From Cyanodermella asteris (lineage: Eukaryota; Ascomycota; Lecanoromycetes; Ostropales; Stictidaceae), in NCBI GenBank assembly GCA_900618795.1, contig UYJD01000005.1:1-64000 (forward strand): a stretch of 64,000 bases of DNA, read 5' to 3'. Every line of letters begins with the position of its first letter. The stretch's first letter is position 1. Below the pieces are notes generated by a model, which made no database searches, was not told the origin of the DNA, and was given only the letters and a program-made list of their open reading frames with translations. Positions 42,963 to 54,557 of this stretch are shown piece after piece. Made by a program: the position numbers and the translations under genes.

Positions 42963-45242
42963 ATGTCTGAGAACGTCGCTCCTGCTGCCGACGTCGCTGC
43001 CTCGATGGAGAAGCTCTCCGTCACCGACAAGCCCTCCAATGGCATCGACACCAACGTGCCCACCAGTGGCTCCCCCAACCCCGACGAGATGCAGACTCCC
43101 AGCTCTGCTCACCCCAACCAGCCTCACTCGGCGTCGCTGTACGTCGGTGAGCTTGACCCCGGCGTCACCGAGGCTATGCTGTTCGAGCTTTTCAGTCAGA
43201 TGGGACAGGTCGCTTCGATCCGTGTCTGCCGTGACGCAGTCTCTCGTCGCTCGCTCGGCTATGCCTACGTCAACTACAACAACGCCGCTGATGGCGAAAG
43301 AGCTTTGGAGGAGTTGAACTACACAATCATCAAGAGCAAGCCGTGTCGTATAATGTGGTCTCAACGTGACCCGTCCAAGCGCAAGACTGGCCAGGGCAAC
43401 GTTTTCATCAAGAACCTCGACCCTGCTATTGACAACAAGGCCCTTCACGACACGTTTGCTGCCTTTGGACACATTCTTAGCTGCAAGGTCGCCCAGGATG
43501 AGTTTGGTGTTTCGCGTGGTTATGGATTTGTTCACTACGACACCGATGAGGCTGCCCACAACGCCATCAAGTCGGTCAACGGCATGCTGTTGAACGACAA
43601 GAAGGTCTACGTCGGCCCGCACATTGCCAAGAAGGACCGTGAGAGCAAGTTTGAGGAGATGAAGGCCAACTTTACCAACGTCTACGTCAAGAACATCGCT
43701 GACGAGGTCACTGACGACCAGTTCCGCGACCTTTTCGAGAAGTTTGGCCAGGTCTCTTCCTCCACCATCGCTCGTGATGAGGCCGGAAAGAGCAAGGGTT
43801 TTGGTTTCGTCAACTTTGCCGAGCACGAGGCCGCCTCGAAGGCTGTGGACGATCTCCATGACAAGGACTTCCACGGCAACAAGTTGTACGTTAACCGCGC
43901 CCAGAAAAAGCACGAACGTGAGGAGGAGCTGCGCAAGCAGCACGAAGCCGCCCGTCTGGAGAAGGCCAGCAAGTACACTGGTGTCAACCTTTACGTCAAG
44001 AACCTGCACGATGACATTGACGATGACAAGTTGCGCGAGATCTTTTCCTCCGCCGGAACTATTACTTCCGCCAAGGTGATGCGCGAGACTGCCTCTGAAG
44101 GCGAGGATGGTGAGGAGAAGGAGGAAGACAAGGAAGAGGAGAAGAAGGAAACCGAGGAGGCTGAGACCAAGGATGATGATGAAGAGAAGAAGGACTCAAA
44201 GACTGGCAAGAAGCTCGGCAAGTCCAAGGGCTTCGGTTTTGTCTGCTTTAGCAACGCTGAGGAAGCCACCAAGGCTGTCACCGAGTTCCACGGTCGCATG
44301 ATCATGGACAAGCCTTTGTACGTTGCTCTCGCCCAGCGTAAGGACGTTCGCAAGTCTGCTCTCGAGGCATCTATTCAAGCTCGCAACCAGGTCCGCATGC
44401 AGCACGCCGCTGCTCAAGCTGGTATGGGAGGTGCTGCTTTCCCTGGTCAGCCTTTCTTCATGGGCCAGCCTGGCTTCCCTCCTCAAGGCGGCCGTGGCAT
44501 GCAGTTCCCGGGACAAATGATGATGCCCAACATGCAACAAGGCGGTCGCGGTGGCATGGGTGGCATGCAGGGTGGCCGTGGAGGTCCTAATGGTATGCAG
44601 ATACCACCATTCGGTATGCCTGGACAGCTGGGCTTCCCTGGAATGCCCGGTCCTTTCCCCAACCAGTATGCCTACCAGCAAGCCATGAACCAGATCCAGC
44701 AGTTCGGTGGACGTGGTGGCCGTGGCGGCATGCAGGGCGGTGTTCCCCCCATGATGGGTCAATGTAACCGTGGCCGCAACAATGGACCCCAGGGCCAATT
44801 CCCAGGACAGGGCCGTGGCCAGCAGGGTCCTATGGGAGGCTTCCCAGGCGGTCCCCAGGCCGGTCGCGGTGGCCCCCAACAACAACAAACACAGCAGCAA
44901 CAGGCCCAGCAGATGCCTGCTATGCCCATGGGCGGATCCCCTATCGACCTCATCATGGCTGCTGCTCCTCAGCAACAGAAGCAGCTTCTCGGCGAGGCTC
45001 TTTTCCCCAAGATCTCCAACATCCAGCCCAAGCTTGCCGGCAAGATCACCGGTATGCTCCTCGAGATGGAGAACTCGGAACTCTTCGGTCTCATTGATGA
45101 TGACGAGAAGCTGCGCGAGAAGGTCAGCGAGGCCCTGACTGTCTACGATGAGTACGTCAAGAACAGTGGCGAGCCTGGTGAGGGTGAGGAGGAGAAGACC
45201 GAAGAGGGCACCAAGGCCGAAGGCGAGGATGCGCAGGCATAG
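42963..45242 (+). CDS. PAB1: Polyadenylate-binding protein Pab1
   Basis: A 759-aa intronless coding region with four RRMs and a C-terminal MLLE domain. RNP motifs are clear: SLYVGEL and LGYAYVNY (RRM1, ~58-136), NVFIKNLD and RGYGFVHY (RRM2), NVYVKNI and KGFGFVNF (RRM3), NLYVKNL and KGFGFVCF (RRM4). RRM4 is split by a ~45-residue acidic/basic insert rich in Glu and Lys, as in other filamentous fungi. A Gly/Met/Gln-rich linker follows, then MLLE (~659-735, with [11 protein letters not shown]). Pab1 coats poly(A) tails and controls translation and deadenylation. The leader probably contains an intron from GTGAGT at 42724 to about 42943 (GCTAAC branch); the exact acceptor is uncertain. Confidence 0.97.
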   Translation: MSENVAPAADVAASMEKLSVTDKPSNGIDTNVPTSGSPNPDEMQTPSSAHPNQPHSASLYVGELDPGVTEAMLFELFSQMGQVASIRVCRDAVSRRSLGYAYVNYNNAADGERALEELNYTIIKSKPCRIMWSQRDPSKRKTGQGNVFIKNLDPAIDNKALHDTFAAFGHILSCKVAQDEFGVSRGYGFVHYDTDEAAHNAIKSVNGMLLNDKKVYVGPHIAKKDRESKFEEMKANFTNVYVKNIADEVTDDQFRDLFEKFGQVSSSTIARDEAGKSKGFGFVNFAEHEAASKAVDDLHDKDFHGNKLYVNRAQKKHEREEELRKQHEAARLEKASKYTGVNLYVKNLHDDIDDDKLREIFSSAGTITSAKVMRETASEGEDGEEKEEDKEEEKKETEEAETKDDDEEKKDSKTGKKLGKSKGFGFVCFSNAEEATKAVTEFHGRMIMDKPLYVALAQRKDVRKSALEASIQARNQVRMQHAAAQAGMGGAAFPGQPFFMGQPGFPPQGGRGMQFPGQMMMPNMQQGGRGGMGGMQGGRGGPNGMQIPPFGMPGQLGFPGMPGPFPNQYAYQQAMNQIQQFGGRGGRGGMQGGVPPMMGQCNRGRNNGPQGQFPGQGRGQQGPMGGFPGGPQAGRGGPQQQQTQQQQAQQMPAMPMGGSPIDLIMAAAPQQQKQLLGEALFPKISNIQPKLAGKITGMLLEMENSELFGLIDDDEKLREKVSEALTVYDEYVKNSGEPGEGEEEKTEEGTKAEGEDAQA

Positions 45243-45812
45243 AAGGTCTTCATGCCCTCGAACCAGCCTGAGAACATCCCCTTTGAGAGGTCACGAAAGG
45301 CAAGGAGGATGCCATACGGTTCCGGCATGAACATGTTTCACCATGCAGCGCAATACAGGCAGAACCTGCCTTTGCGTCTCAGCCATTGATTTCTCGGGAT
45401 TTTCTGACGGCCATCGCAATAATGACGGCGTTCAAGGTCTTGTATGATAGACGAGTTCTGGTGTATCGGTGTTCTCGCGAGGGCGTGGGCTTCTGCTGAC
45501 TGATGTTGATACCTTTTACGGCGGTTCTCTTTTTGCGGCGTATGGTTGTCAAAAGTGCCATGCTATTTCGCATGTTTACCGAAGCAGAATACGGCTGCAA
45601 TGTCTGGTGCATTGACTTGCCCTGGACTATTTGAGACAGTTTGATAATGACATGAATGACCTTATCATAAGATGTCTGATATGATGATTGTGATTTCACA
45701 GCTGATAGAGCGAGCTCGCTCAGTTGATGGCATTGCCTCAAGTCTAGTCATCTACATAGGAGCATTCGCTACTTGCTTGTTAGTCCCGTAAAGCCTGCTC
45801 ATTGGCATGCTT
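45243..45812. other. Shared 3' region of convergent genes
   Basis: PAB1 and the GNAT gene converge here; the sequence is presumably their 3' UTRs and terminators. No gene seen. Confidence 0.5.
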
Positions 45813-46520
45813 CTATTCTACTTGCACCCTATGCCACAATGCTACATGCGGAATTCCAACCTCAATCCACTCGCCCAACTCCTCATCAAGCTCAAATCCC
45901 ATCTTCCGATACATGGGCACCAAATGCTTCTGCGCATGCACCAAAACCAGCCCCTTCCACCCATCCTCCCCCGTTACCTTTTCCTCCTCCACTTTGACCT
46001 CACCCTCCGCCTTCGAACCTCCCATCTTCGTCCTCATCCACGCCAAAACCTCCCTCATCAACCACGCCCCCACCCCCCGGCCCCTCCACGCCTCCAACGT
46101 CGCCACCCTCCCAACCTTCACAAACGGCTCCACGCCATCATGGAACTCGGTCCTCACATCCCCAGCCCCCTCCGCCCTCGACCCTCCATGCTCCGTCCCG
46201 CCAACGCCATCGACGCTGCCCGGCAACGGATGCGGCGCATGTGGGCCCGGCACGACCCGCAACGTTCGAGTCTCGGTGGCGATGAAGTGCCAGGAACGGG
46301 CGTCGTCGGAGTCGATCTCCTCGGGAAGCGGGCAGGATTGCTCGATTATGAAGACGGGGTGTCGGATCAGGAGGGCGGTGGCGAAGAGGGAGGTTGAGGG
46401 GTCGGGGGTTTTGGTGGTGTCCGGGGTGTCGTAGGCGGAGTAGGTTTTGGAGACGGCGGCGGTGCCTGGGGGCGGGAGGGTTCTGAGGGTTAGGTTGAGA
46501 GGTGGCTTGGTGGTTGACAT
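45813..46520 (-). CDS. GNAT family N-acetyltransferase
   Basis: A 235-aa intronless frame from ATG 46520. The acetyl-CoA-binding motif is VGRVATLEAWRGRGVGAWLM (about residues 136-156, R-G-R-G-V-G being the pyrophosphate loop), followed by an Asp/Glu/Lys-rich insert and motif B, VHAQKHLVPMYRKMGFELDE, then GIPHVALWH. This order fits ElaA-like and related small-molecule or peptide acetyltransferases. The insert between the motifs (MGGSKAEGEVKVEEEKVTGE) is longer than usual. Substrate unknown. It is divergent from the HET gene. Confidence 0.85.
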   Translation of the reverse strand: MSTTKPPLNLTLRTLPPPGTAAVSKTYSAYDTPDTTKTPDPSTSLFATALLIRHPVFIIEQSCPLPEEIDSDDARSWHFIATETRTLRVVPGPHAPHPLPGSVDGVGGTEHGGSRAEGAGDVRTEFHDGVEPFVKVGRVATLEAWRGRGVGAWLMREVLAWMRTKMGGSKAEGEVKVEEEKVTGEDGWKGLVLVHAQKHLVPMYRKMGFELDEELGEWIEVGIPHVALWHRVQVE

Positions 46521-47225
46521 GATGGGTTTGTTCTGAGAAGATGGAGGATGAGATTGGTCTAGGGTTGAATTGCCGGAAGAAGCATTGAACCAGGATACAG
46601 GATATCTTGGATGGAAATGTTGGAGGGAACAGCGATCATATATACCTAGATGTAGGAAAGTGAGTCATTCAATGTCTAGTCTAGACGACTGCAAGGTCAG
46701 AGTGCTATCAGGATGCTGGAATTCTCGTGAGAACGGCTCGGAGGTTGAGAACATTCTAGCAGTTCTAACACGGGCGAATTGAGTTTGAGCGGCCTGAAGC
46801 GCAAATTCCACGAAGCTGATGACTGCTAGCAATGCAGTTGTGACCCGGATATAGTCACCATGTTGGTCTGTTTCAACACTGGGCGTTGCGCTTTTCTCGT
46901 GCGAAGAAAGTTTGGCCATGTGTGGTAGTCGATATCGCCGACGTCTCCCTTGAACTGCTTGAACCGACATGATGAGCGCATCTACAATCTGATAGCAGAC
47001 CTGTTCACCTTGAGACTCACCGAACAGATACTCAAGCGAAACATCACAATTGAAAATGCCCAACGACAAAGACCGTCTCGATGCCAGTGACCGAGCTCTC
47101 ACAATCGTGAGCTTTAGCCTGCAGCCAGGTTCCGCATCGCCACCACATCCGCTCATGGTGCCATTCCGAGGCAGACATGCCGTTCGTGATAAAATCCATA
47201 TCTTCTGGCGATTGCCTTTTCCATC
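46521..47225. other. Divergent promoter region between GNAT and HET genes
   Basis: A 270-codon minus frame (46665-47477) crosses into the HET gene antisense. It contains one hydrophobic stretch but no domain, and I do not call it. Confidence 0.4.
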
Positions 47226-49349
47226 ATGAGAGCGAGCTTCGCCATCCCGATCAAGATCCGGCGACGGCAGCTCCGAGCTGTACCAATGCTGGGCCTGTCG
47301 AGCGCATCCCATCAGCAGAGCTGGCCTCAGCCATGGCTCTTCCCAAAGTCGACTGCGAACAAGGACAAGCTCAGGCCGAGTCGTCAAGTCTACAGACAGC
47401 TCGATGATCAGCATATCCGGGTCTTGGTCCTCCAGCCTGGAACGGGATCGTCGCCTTTGAATATTGACCTGGAGCACATCTCGCTGGACGGTTCACTCGA
47501 ACAAGACGCCAACAAATCTCTCGACTACGAGGCGCTATCCTACGCCTGGGGCGATCCTGGAGTTTTACATGATTTACGATGCGGAGATGGAATGTTGCGC
47601 ATCACAACGAATTTGCGGACTGCTCTGACAGAACTACGCTCGCCGAATACGCCCAGGCGGCTATGGGCAGATGCAGTCTGCATCAATCAAAACGACTCCG
47701 AGGAGCAGCAACTTCAGATCGCCATTATGCAGAAGATCTATAGCAGAGCTAAGAGTACGGTTATTTGGCTCGGCGAAGCAGACGATCATTCGGACCTCGC
47801 TATCCGTTACTTCAACAGCCTGCAATCGCGGTTGATGCAGGACCTTGCGGACCACGTCAACGCCCGCCAACCGATGGACGACATGGCGGCGGTAATCATG
47901 CATTACGCCCTAGCGATGGGGTCAAGCATCAAAAACCTCTTTCGAGGCTTTGATCCCGAAAAGACGAGGCACGCCATTGCTGCGTTCATGGCAAGGCCTT
48001 GGTTTCGAAGAGCCTGGTGTGTCCAAGAGTTCATCGTGTCGCCAGAGATACATATGCTTTGCGGAAAGCAGGAAGTCAATGAGGCGTTTGCGTGGACGTT
48101 TGGGCACGGATTCGAGGTGGCTAACATCACCTGGCATCGCTATACTCCGGTTCACAGTCGTCGCGCCACGTATCAGGGCATCGAGCAGATGACGAGGATC
48201 GTAGCGCACCGAAAGAATTTCAAAGCTGGCAAGGCGCAGAGATCTTACCACTTATTCCGTTTGTTGCAGCTCCATCGCACCTCACAGTGCAGCGTAGCGA
48301 CTGATAAAGTATGGTCGCTGGTCGGCATATCTGATGGATGGTCCGAGAACGTTGACGGGGAAGCAAGAAAACGAGAACAACCGTCAATCCTGGACATACC
48401 AACCGCGAGCAAGAGAGAGCTGTTCCTCTACGTGGCAGAACGTGCGATTCAGAGTGGTTCGGGGGAGAACATGCTCGGTGAAGCTTGCCGGTCGTCGCGG
48501 GATAGCGATTCTGCGTGGCCAAGCTGGGTGCCAGATTGGACAGAAGCTCCAACTCGCTCTGCGTACGGTCATTTTTTTAGTGAAAGCAGATGGTACTTCA
48601 AGGCCGGTGGCGCGAAATCTTCGACACGACCCAAGCCTTACTTCTCGAACACGTCCGACCCGGCCGAGCCGTCATCCGAGAGAAGAATTCTACAGACAAA
48701 GGGTGTCATCATCCAGGAAGTCTTTGTTGTTGGCCTGCACGAGCCTGACCGGGTACCGAATGCTCCAACACTCTCTCAACTTATCAACATCACGGCGGAG
48801 CTTCAGAAATTCGTTGCCGTCGGTGACAAGGTCTGGCCAAATCAAGAATATCACAATGGTCAGAGCATGACCACGGTACAGGAGTATGTTATGCGAGCTG
48901 GACAAGACAAGGACCCAAACGACTTTACGAAAGGTGTCCATCGCGAATATGGCTGGGGCGCTGCAAATGAGCTCGAGCTCGACCTTGTGGACGCTTCCAC
49001 ACCAAGCAGTTCAGCGCATCCGAGCTATGCGGATGACAAATTGATCATTGCCATGTTTCGTGAAGTCGCCGAGGATGAGCCGATCTGGTCTCGCTTGGTT
49101 GGTAATGCCGTTGCCGGAAGAGTGGCTATTGTGACATCGGGCGGCGAAAATGCTTATGTGGGCCTCGCACCCGTCGGGACCCAAGAGGGGGACAAGATCT
49201 GTGTATTGCAGACCTGTAGCGTTCCATACGTGCTGAGGCCTCTGGAGAATGGCCGATACCGCTTAGTCGGTGACTGTTATATTCATGGCATCATGGAGCA
49301 TGAGCTCGGGTTGGAGGAGCCTGACTTTGGGATCATCGAGATTGAATGA
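47226..49349 (+). CDS. HET domain protein
   Basis: A 707-aa intronless frame. The HET domain begins near residue 97 with YEALSYAWGDP, continues with LRTALTELRSPNTPRRLWAD, AVCINQNDSEEQQLQIAIMQ and YSRAKSTVIWLGE, and covers about residues 97-270. Later blocks (FMARPWFRRAWCVQEFIVS, then a VWSLVGI-type motif and WPSWVPDW) are standard for large HET proteins. The family includes effectors of heterokaryon incompatibility that trigger cell death, but most copies have no assigned role. No partner gene such as a NACHT or SesB-like protein is next to it. The start could be a later Met (near residue 21), because the first 50 residues are not typical. Confidence 0.92.
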   Translation: MRASFAIPIKIRRRQLRAVPMLGLSSASHQQSWPQPWLFPKSTANKDKLRPSRQVYRQLDDQHIRVLVLQPGTGSSPLNIDLEHISLDGSLEQDANKSLDYEALSYAWGDPGVLHDLRCGDGMLRITTNLRTALTELRSPNTPRRLWADAVCINQNDSEEQQLQIAIMQKIYSRAKSTVIWLGEADDHSDLAIRYFNSLQSRLMQDLADHVNARQPMDDMAAVIMHYALAMGSSIKNLFRGFDPEKTRHAIAAFMARPWFRRAWCVQEFIVSPEIHMLCGKQEVNEAFAWTFGHGFEVANITWHRYTPVHSRRATYQGIEQMTRIVAHRKNFKAGKAQRSYHLFRLLQLHRTSQCSVATDKVWSLVGISDGWSENVDGEARKREQPSILDIPTASKRELFLYVAERAIQSGSGENMLGEACRSSRDSDSAWPSWVPDWTEAPTRSAYGHFFSESRWYFKAGGAKSSTRPKPYFSNTSDPAEPSSERRILQTKGVIIQEVFVVGLHEPDRVPNAPTLSQLINITAELQKFVAVGDKVWPNQEYHNGQSMTTVQEYVMRAGQDKDPNDFTKGVHREYGWGAANELELDLVDASTPSSSAHPSYADDKLIIAMFREVAEDEPIWSRLVGNAVAGRVAIVTSGGENAYVGLAPVGTQEGDKICVLQTCSVPYVLRPLENGRYRLVGDCYIHGIMEHELGLEEPDFGIIEIE

Positions 49350-49822
49350 TCACCACAATGTTGGCACTCGAATGAAGATTTATTGGAAGACTGCAATGTC
49401 CTTGTCTTCAAGCTCAATGGCCATTAGGCAGATCTCTCCCTTTGCACATGTGCTTTGAGATCCAGCTTGACAAATTGTGAGCCGTCAAGGAGGGCGTCCA
49501 CGCTCCGTGCGGTGTATACAAAGCCAGGATACAGCTTGGAAACACAAAGTTTCATTTCACACATAGCCAGCCACAGAAACAAACGCTAATCTCAAGACAA
49601 GACGGCATATCCGGAAGTCAGAAGCTCGCGCTGTAGGTGTAGTCGTCATGTCCTGCACAGCAGCGGCACACATGCACCTCAGATCGCGTCCACAAAAGCC
49701 ATCCTGCCGCACCCATCGAATCACCCAAAACGCCCGCCATCCGCCCCTAACCAGCACCTCCACCAGACATGTGGCCGGGCTAGAATCCCCGTCCCTCTCA
49801 AGACTCTTCGTCCTTCCCGCCC
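49350..49822. other. Intergenic between HET gene and LSM1
   Basis: No gene seen. It holds the HET 3' end and LSM1 promoter. Confidence 0.5.
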
Positions 49823-50659
49823 ATGGAGAACCTTACGTTGAGCGAGCTGCCGCCCGGCGGCGGCCCCAACCAGCTCGCCCAAGCCCCTCCACCGGCGCCC
49901 GCTGGCATTCCACAATTACCCCCACAGGTATGCGCAAAGTCGAGAACGAAGCCCGATGAAACGAGAAAGAGCAGGAAAGAAGGCGATTGGACTTTTGTGT
50001 CTTGAGGAAGAACGAGGCTAGAACTTTTCTTGTGCTGCAGATGTTCACGACGGCGGCGCAATTACTGGACTTGACGGACAGTGAGGCATACCCCTGCGAA
50101 AAGACGATTCGCGATGGCTCGTATATGAGGGATATGTGCTGACGGGTGATCTCGTGCAGAGAAACTCTTGCTCGTCTTGAGAGACGGACGCAAGCTTATC
50201 GGAGTACTCAGGAGCTGGGATCAATTTGGTATGAAACAAGGGCATCACGGAGCAGTCCTTCCGGACTTGAAACTAATCGAGACTGCAGCAAACCTGGTCC
50301 TGCAAGACACGGTCGAACGAATCTTTGTGCGCGACATTTATGCTGATGTCCGACGCGGCATCTACCTTGTTCGAGGCGAGAACGTTCTACTTCTGGGTGA
50401 AATCGTGCGTATCCTGAAAATCGTCTTGATGGGCTACTCTCATTGAGACCTGAAGGAATCAAGAACTAACATGTGAGTTGCTCAGGACCTCGACAAAGAC
50501 GACTACGTGCCCGACGCGTTTCATCAGGCCAGCCCGGAGGAGGTGCAGCAATTGACGAAACAGCAATTGGCTGCTCGCAAGAAGGGCGAGAAACTGCGTG
50601 TCAAGAAGCTAGGTGCGTTGGGATTCGAAATCGAACATTTCGGAGAAGTCCTATTTTAG
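49823..50659 (+). CDS. LSM1: Lsm1, subunit of the Lsm1-7 mRNA decay complex
   Basis: Five exons (49823-49927, 50041-50080, 50160-50228, 50289-50404, 50486-50659) give 167 aa. The Sm fold is clear: [37 protein letters not shown] and [20 protein letters not shown]. The fourth intron boundary needs removal of a 60-nt in-frame, stop-free intron (50229-50288; GTATGA, ACTAATCG, CTGCAG), which joins DQF to ANLVLQ exactly as in all Lsm1 proteins. The N-terminus is Pro-rich and the C-terminus ends [12 protein letters not shown]. Lsm1-7 with Pat1 binds 3' oligoadenylated mRNA in the cytoplasm and promotes decapping. An alternative splice (50613-50659 as intron) would give a different in-frame end. Confidence 0.95.
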
Positions 50660-52630
50660 ACTCGGTTGAAGAGGAGGATCCAGACGGAGTGGTTATATGT
50701 CAACAAGACATGGTGCTATAGGGAGCTAGGAAAGTCTAGGGCTGCATTATGAGCCGAGCATGAGTGGGCAGGATATTGTGAAATGCACCCTCATGAGATA
50801 TACGTAGATATGACAGACCGTTCGTCAAGCTCCTTCCACATTTTCATGCATTTGTAACGTGCAATCAGCCGTCTGAGCCCTATCAAACCACTGTGCCCGG
50901 GCCAGGGAGCTTCTCCCGCAATAACGTGTGCAGCTGGTCTAAGACCACCATTGGATGCTATGATGTTGGGTGCCTTTTGGCGCAAAATACATCTCGCTCC
51001 TCCGTATGTCGAACTAATATTTCGAGATGACCCTTCTCCTCATAGACAATCCTTTTGCCGTGTCTAAACGCCCTTGCTAAATGCAAACCATCCCGATTTT
51101 AAAGCGCCTTCCGTCTATGTTGATTCCGGCGCTGCCGCTCGTAGTATACAATTTTGGAGTAGAGCCTATCTTCGCTCTGGTCCCCCTCTTTATCGGCGAG
51201 TACGCACTTTCTTCTGATGAAAATTCGACTGGGGCGTCAGGATCACTTTCGCTTTCGAGGGCCGACAATGTTGGGGTATAATCGCGACAAGTGGTAGTTG
51301 ATGTTGTTCTTCTTTGCTCCTGCTGATTTCTGAGAGAGTGGGTCAGTCTCTACATAATTCCGCCACGGTCAAGTACAATTTCGAGGGCATACCGGCGCAT
51401 CCATGCAAGCCCGCAGCTGTTGCTCGAGAGCCGCACACCCAGCAACACTGTATCCGGAAGAAGCCCAGCAACCTGTTCCCACATCAGTCACTTCCGTCCA
51501 ATCCGGGTCCAAATCCATGACGTCTCTTCACGCACCCAAAACCGAGGTCATGATGGCGGCACACGGGTTTTCCTCGAACTGATTAGGTCGTCGAACTCGC
51601 AGCTTGGGCAGTGGCGGCAGCCTCGTAGGCGCCATCTTGGTCGAAGCTGCCTTTGGCGGCATGGCGGCGACAAGACGGTTGCAAAACAAAGGAACGAAGA
51701 AGAAGAGATGAGGTTGAGCAAGGCAAAAGCCGTAAGTCGGTGCTGCACGTCAGGCTGAGAATGAAACTCCTTCGAAACGACCCGAAGCGGAATGGCGGAT
51801 GGCCGGGTAGTGCAAAATCTCTGGCCGCACCCCGACTGTCGCTTTGAAGTGCCTGCAGTAGTTTAATTGCCGGCTTTCAATTCGCTGCCGGCACACCAAA
51901 TAAGCCGACGATCTGCCTCTCAACTGTAGGGACGCATGCAGCTCAATTCTGATGGTCACGAAGCTGTAGACGCCCGCTGACTGAACGCGCCCGCTGTCTC
52001 ACCTAGACTACTTCTGACTTCAAGGACTCGTCTGACTTTCTTTGGGCAATTGACGCAGGTTGGCGAATGGACTAAGCTACACAGGCAGCGGAGGGGGTGG
52101 ACCTTGAAGACGTCGTTCAGGCGCCCTTTTTTGACGGGACGTCTTTCACCTAGTCTCCTCACATTCGTCTCTAACTAGTTCTGAGGCCCGTCAGTCAAGC
52201 TCGGACGGCCCCGTCATCCATCCTTCCCGAGAGTGGTGCCACCTGTAACACTTGAGACCGATTTCATCCTAGCCAAGTTGGGCGCGAAGACTTCGCGCAA
52301 TACGCGTCCCACTTTACGCCCTCAAACATATCTTCGAGGGCTTCACACTCACACCTTGTCTCCTGAGCAGGGTCTCAGTAGACTGGATGTCCACACGCAT
52401 CCGTTGGCTCTCTAAACTCTAGCATCTTTTCAAGTGAGAGATCGTCAGTCGCACTGTCGGGGCTGCACCACTACTTTGCGAATATCTGCGAGTCACCATT
52501 CAGTCAGCATTCTACCTTCAAAGGGGAATCGAAATACCTTGTGCGCTTCTCCATTAAGACTAACGTGAACACACGCCACCGTCAGCTATTAGACTCCAAA
52601 AGTCGAGCATTTAGGTCGCTCGTGCTCCAT
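50660..52630. other. Intergenic and long leader of the CCCH gene
   Basis: A 63-codon minus frame at 51077-51268 is hydrophilic but begins with TTG, so I do not call it. CT-rich sequence from about 52200 probably includes the CCCH gene's leader. No domain-bearing frame seen. Confidence 0.45.
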
Positions 52631-54557
52631 ATGAGCTCAGTTAAGATGGAGGGCGTTGACTACGTCGACCTTGCACGATCTCTGATACAACCTTCACAAA
52701 ACAGCTATCAACAATGGCAGCGTCCAAATCAGTGGAGTGCTGATCAAGCAGCGATGCCAGGTTCTACTGCTCTTGATCCACCAACGGTGGACGGAATTGC
52801 GAATGCGAACGAGGGGTTCTTCAACCAGAACCGTGGCCAAGCTGCTTCTCCAGTCAGTCGTACGGGCAGTAACGCTGGTCAGACCACCTCTTCGCCAACT
52901 CCAAACTTGGACAGAGCAGCTCAATTGAGGGCGCAACTCCTAGCGAGCAAAGGAAGTCGTAAGATGACCCCGGGTCCCGCAAAATCGACCCAAAATGCCA
53001 CCCTTACTACTACGGCCGATCCAAAACCATCGGACACAACGACAGATTCCCATGGTAATGAACCTTATGTTCGTCCAGCGACAACTCAGCCCGCTATTAG
53101 CAATGCTGATGTCGATGATTTGATTGCGAGTGCTGCAGCCAGAGTTCCCGTCAACAACGCAAAAGAGGATAATACCTCTAGTCCCAAATCGTACGAAACG
53201 GGAGAAATCCCAATGCACGAGCAACTCGGTGACCGCCGAGAAGCGAGCACTGTTCGAGGACTTGCGGGAAATCTAAATGGCGCCAATGCCAATGCCCAAC
53301 CGGAGTCGTCTAATCAGGCAACTTTTCGGAAACCAGATCATGGCAGTCCTAGAGACAGGCAAGATGCTCGCAGACAGTCGAATGGGATGCAAATCCGTCG
53401 CAGTAGCATGACAGGCGACGCTGAAGAGCGTAAAAGGGCCATGGACAAAGATCGGGCAGACCGTGAGCGTGCTGCTGCTGCTTGGAAAGCTAATAAAGTG
53501 ACCCCTACACCTCGCGATGACAATCCTCATAGGATTGATGTTGACAATGCGCCCAAGGAGCGACCTGAGGAGACAGCAGCGAACGGAATAAGTGGACCGG
53601 TCGTGGCACAGCAAACTGTCACTTCAGCGAGGCCACAGTTGGATGCCTTTGAGCTTAATGCTCTCCCCATCGAGATTGCCCAATGGTTAGAAATCACCAA
53701 CTTCTACGACGAAGATTATCGTACAAGAGAGCTCGCTCGCCACAATAAGCGCCTTGAGCTTGAGCGGCAGCTGCGAGAGCTCGATGAGCAGAGCTTGGGG
53801 GACCGCACCCGGATTATTCGAGGGCCATCACTGACACAGGCCGTAAGCGTAAGTGCCAAGCACCAGTCAAACTCTTCAGTGGTATGGATGCATGTGAGTA
53901 TAAACTATTGTTCACTGCTGACTTGAAAAGGCAACTATATCAACACCTGCATCCGCAACAGCGCCGGAGCCCAGTAAGCCAGAGCCTAAGACGTCCGTCG
54001 GACCGCAGCCTCCCACTACTCCTGCGACGAACAAGCGCCCTCGCGAAGGAGAGTCTCGAGAACCCGACCTGAGACAGAAAGCCATCAAAACCGAATCCCG
54101 CTCCCTCGAAAGCCGCATGAGCCGCGAAGAACCCAGCGATCGTCCCCGACGGCGCTCGCCACTTCCCGCCCAGCACAACGCGTACGAAAGTTACAACCAA
54201 CCACCCCGCGACCGCTACGACAGCTACCACGGCAGGTCCAACTACGACTACGATGAACGTGAGCGCGAGTTGCGGGAACGTGATCGTGTGGAGCGCATGG
54301 AACGCGAGCGCGATAGAGACCGCGAAAGGGAGCGTGAGCTGCGAGAGAGGGAGAGGCGCGATCTCGAAGAACGGGAGCGTTACGGCAGGCTAAAGGCCTT
54401 TGAAGAGGAAGAGAGAGAACGGGCTACGCCGCCGACTAGCAGTAAGAAGGCTGGAAAGGGCAAGAAGCAGTGGTCGGGCATTCCTTGTGTGCCGTGTAGG
54501 TATTTCAAGCAGGAGGGCTGTCATCGTGGTGCGGCTTGCACGTTTCTACATGAGTGA
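52631..54557 (+). CDS. CCCH zinc-finger protein with Arg/Glu-rich coiled coil
   Basis: Exons 52631-53842 and 53931-54557 with an 88-nt intron give 612 aa. I choose ATG 52631 (or 52646, MEGVDYVDLA); the longer frame begins with GTG. The N-terminal half is disordered (Ser/Thr/Asn/Gln). A conserved block, ALPIEIAQWLEITNFYDEDY with RELARHNKRLELERQLRELD, is seen in uncharacterised ascomycete proteins of this type. A charged RD/RE-rich helix (RERDRVERMERERDRDRERE) precedes the last 20 residues, which form one CCCH finger: CRYFKQEGCHRGAACTFLHE, spacing C-x7-C-x5-C-x3-H. Such fingers usually bind RNA and the RE/RD helix resembles splicing-factor linkers, so an RNA role is likely but inferred. Confidence 0.88.

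Noticed and set aside
42897-44009. 370-codon minus-strand frame over PAB1
   Set aside because: Antisense to a certain gene with strong codon bias. Such bias avoids codons that would give stops on the other strand; the translation has no domain.
44196-44975. 259-codon minus frame over the PAB1 linker
   Set aside because: Antisense to the Gly/Met/Gln-rich linker; low-complexity His/Leu translation.
46665-47477. 270-codon minus frame between GNAT and HET genes
   Set aside because: Overlaps the HET start antisense and has no domain or splice evidence, though one hydrophobic stretch is present.
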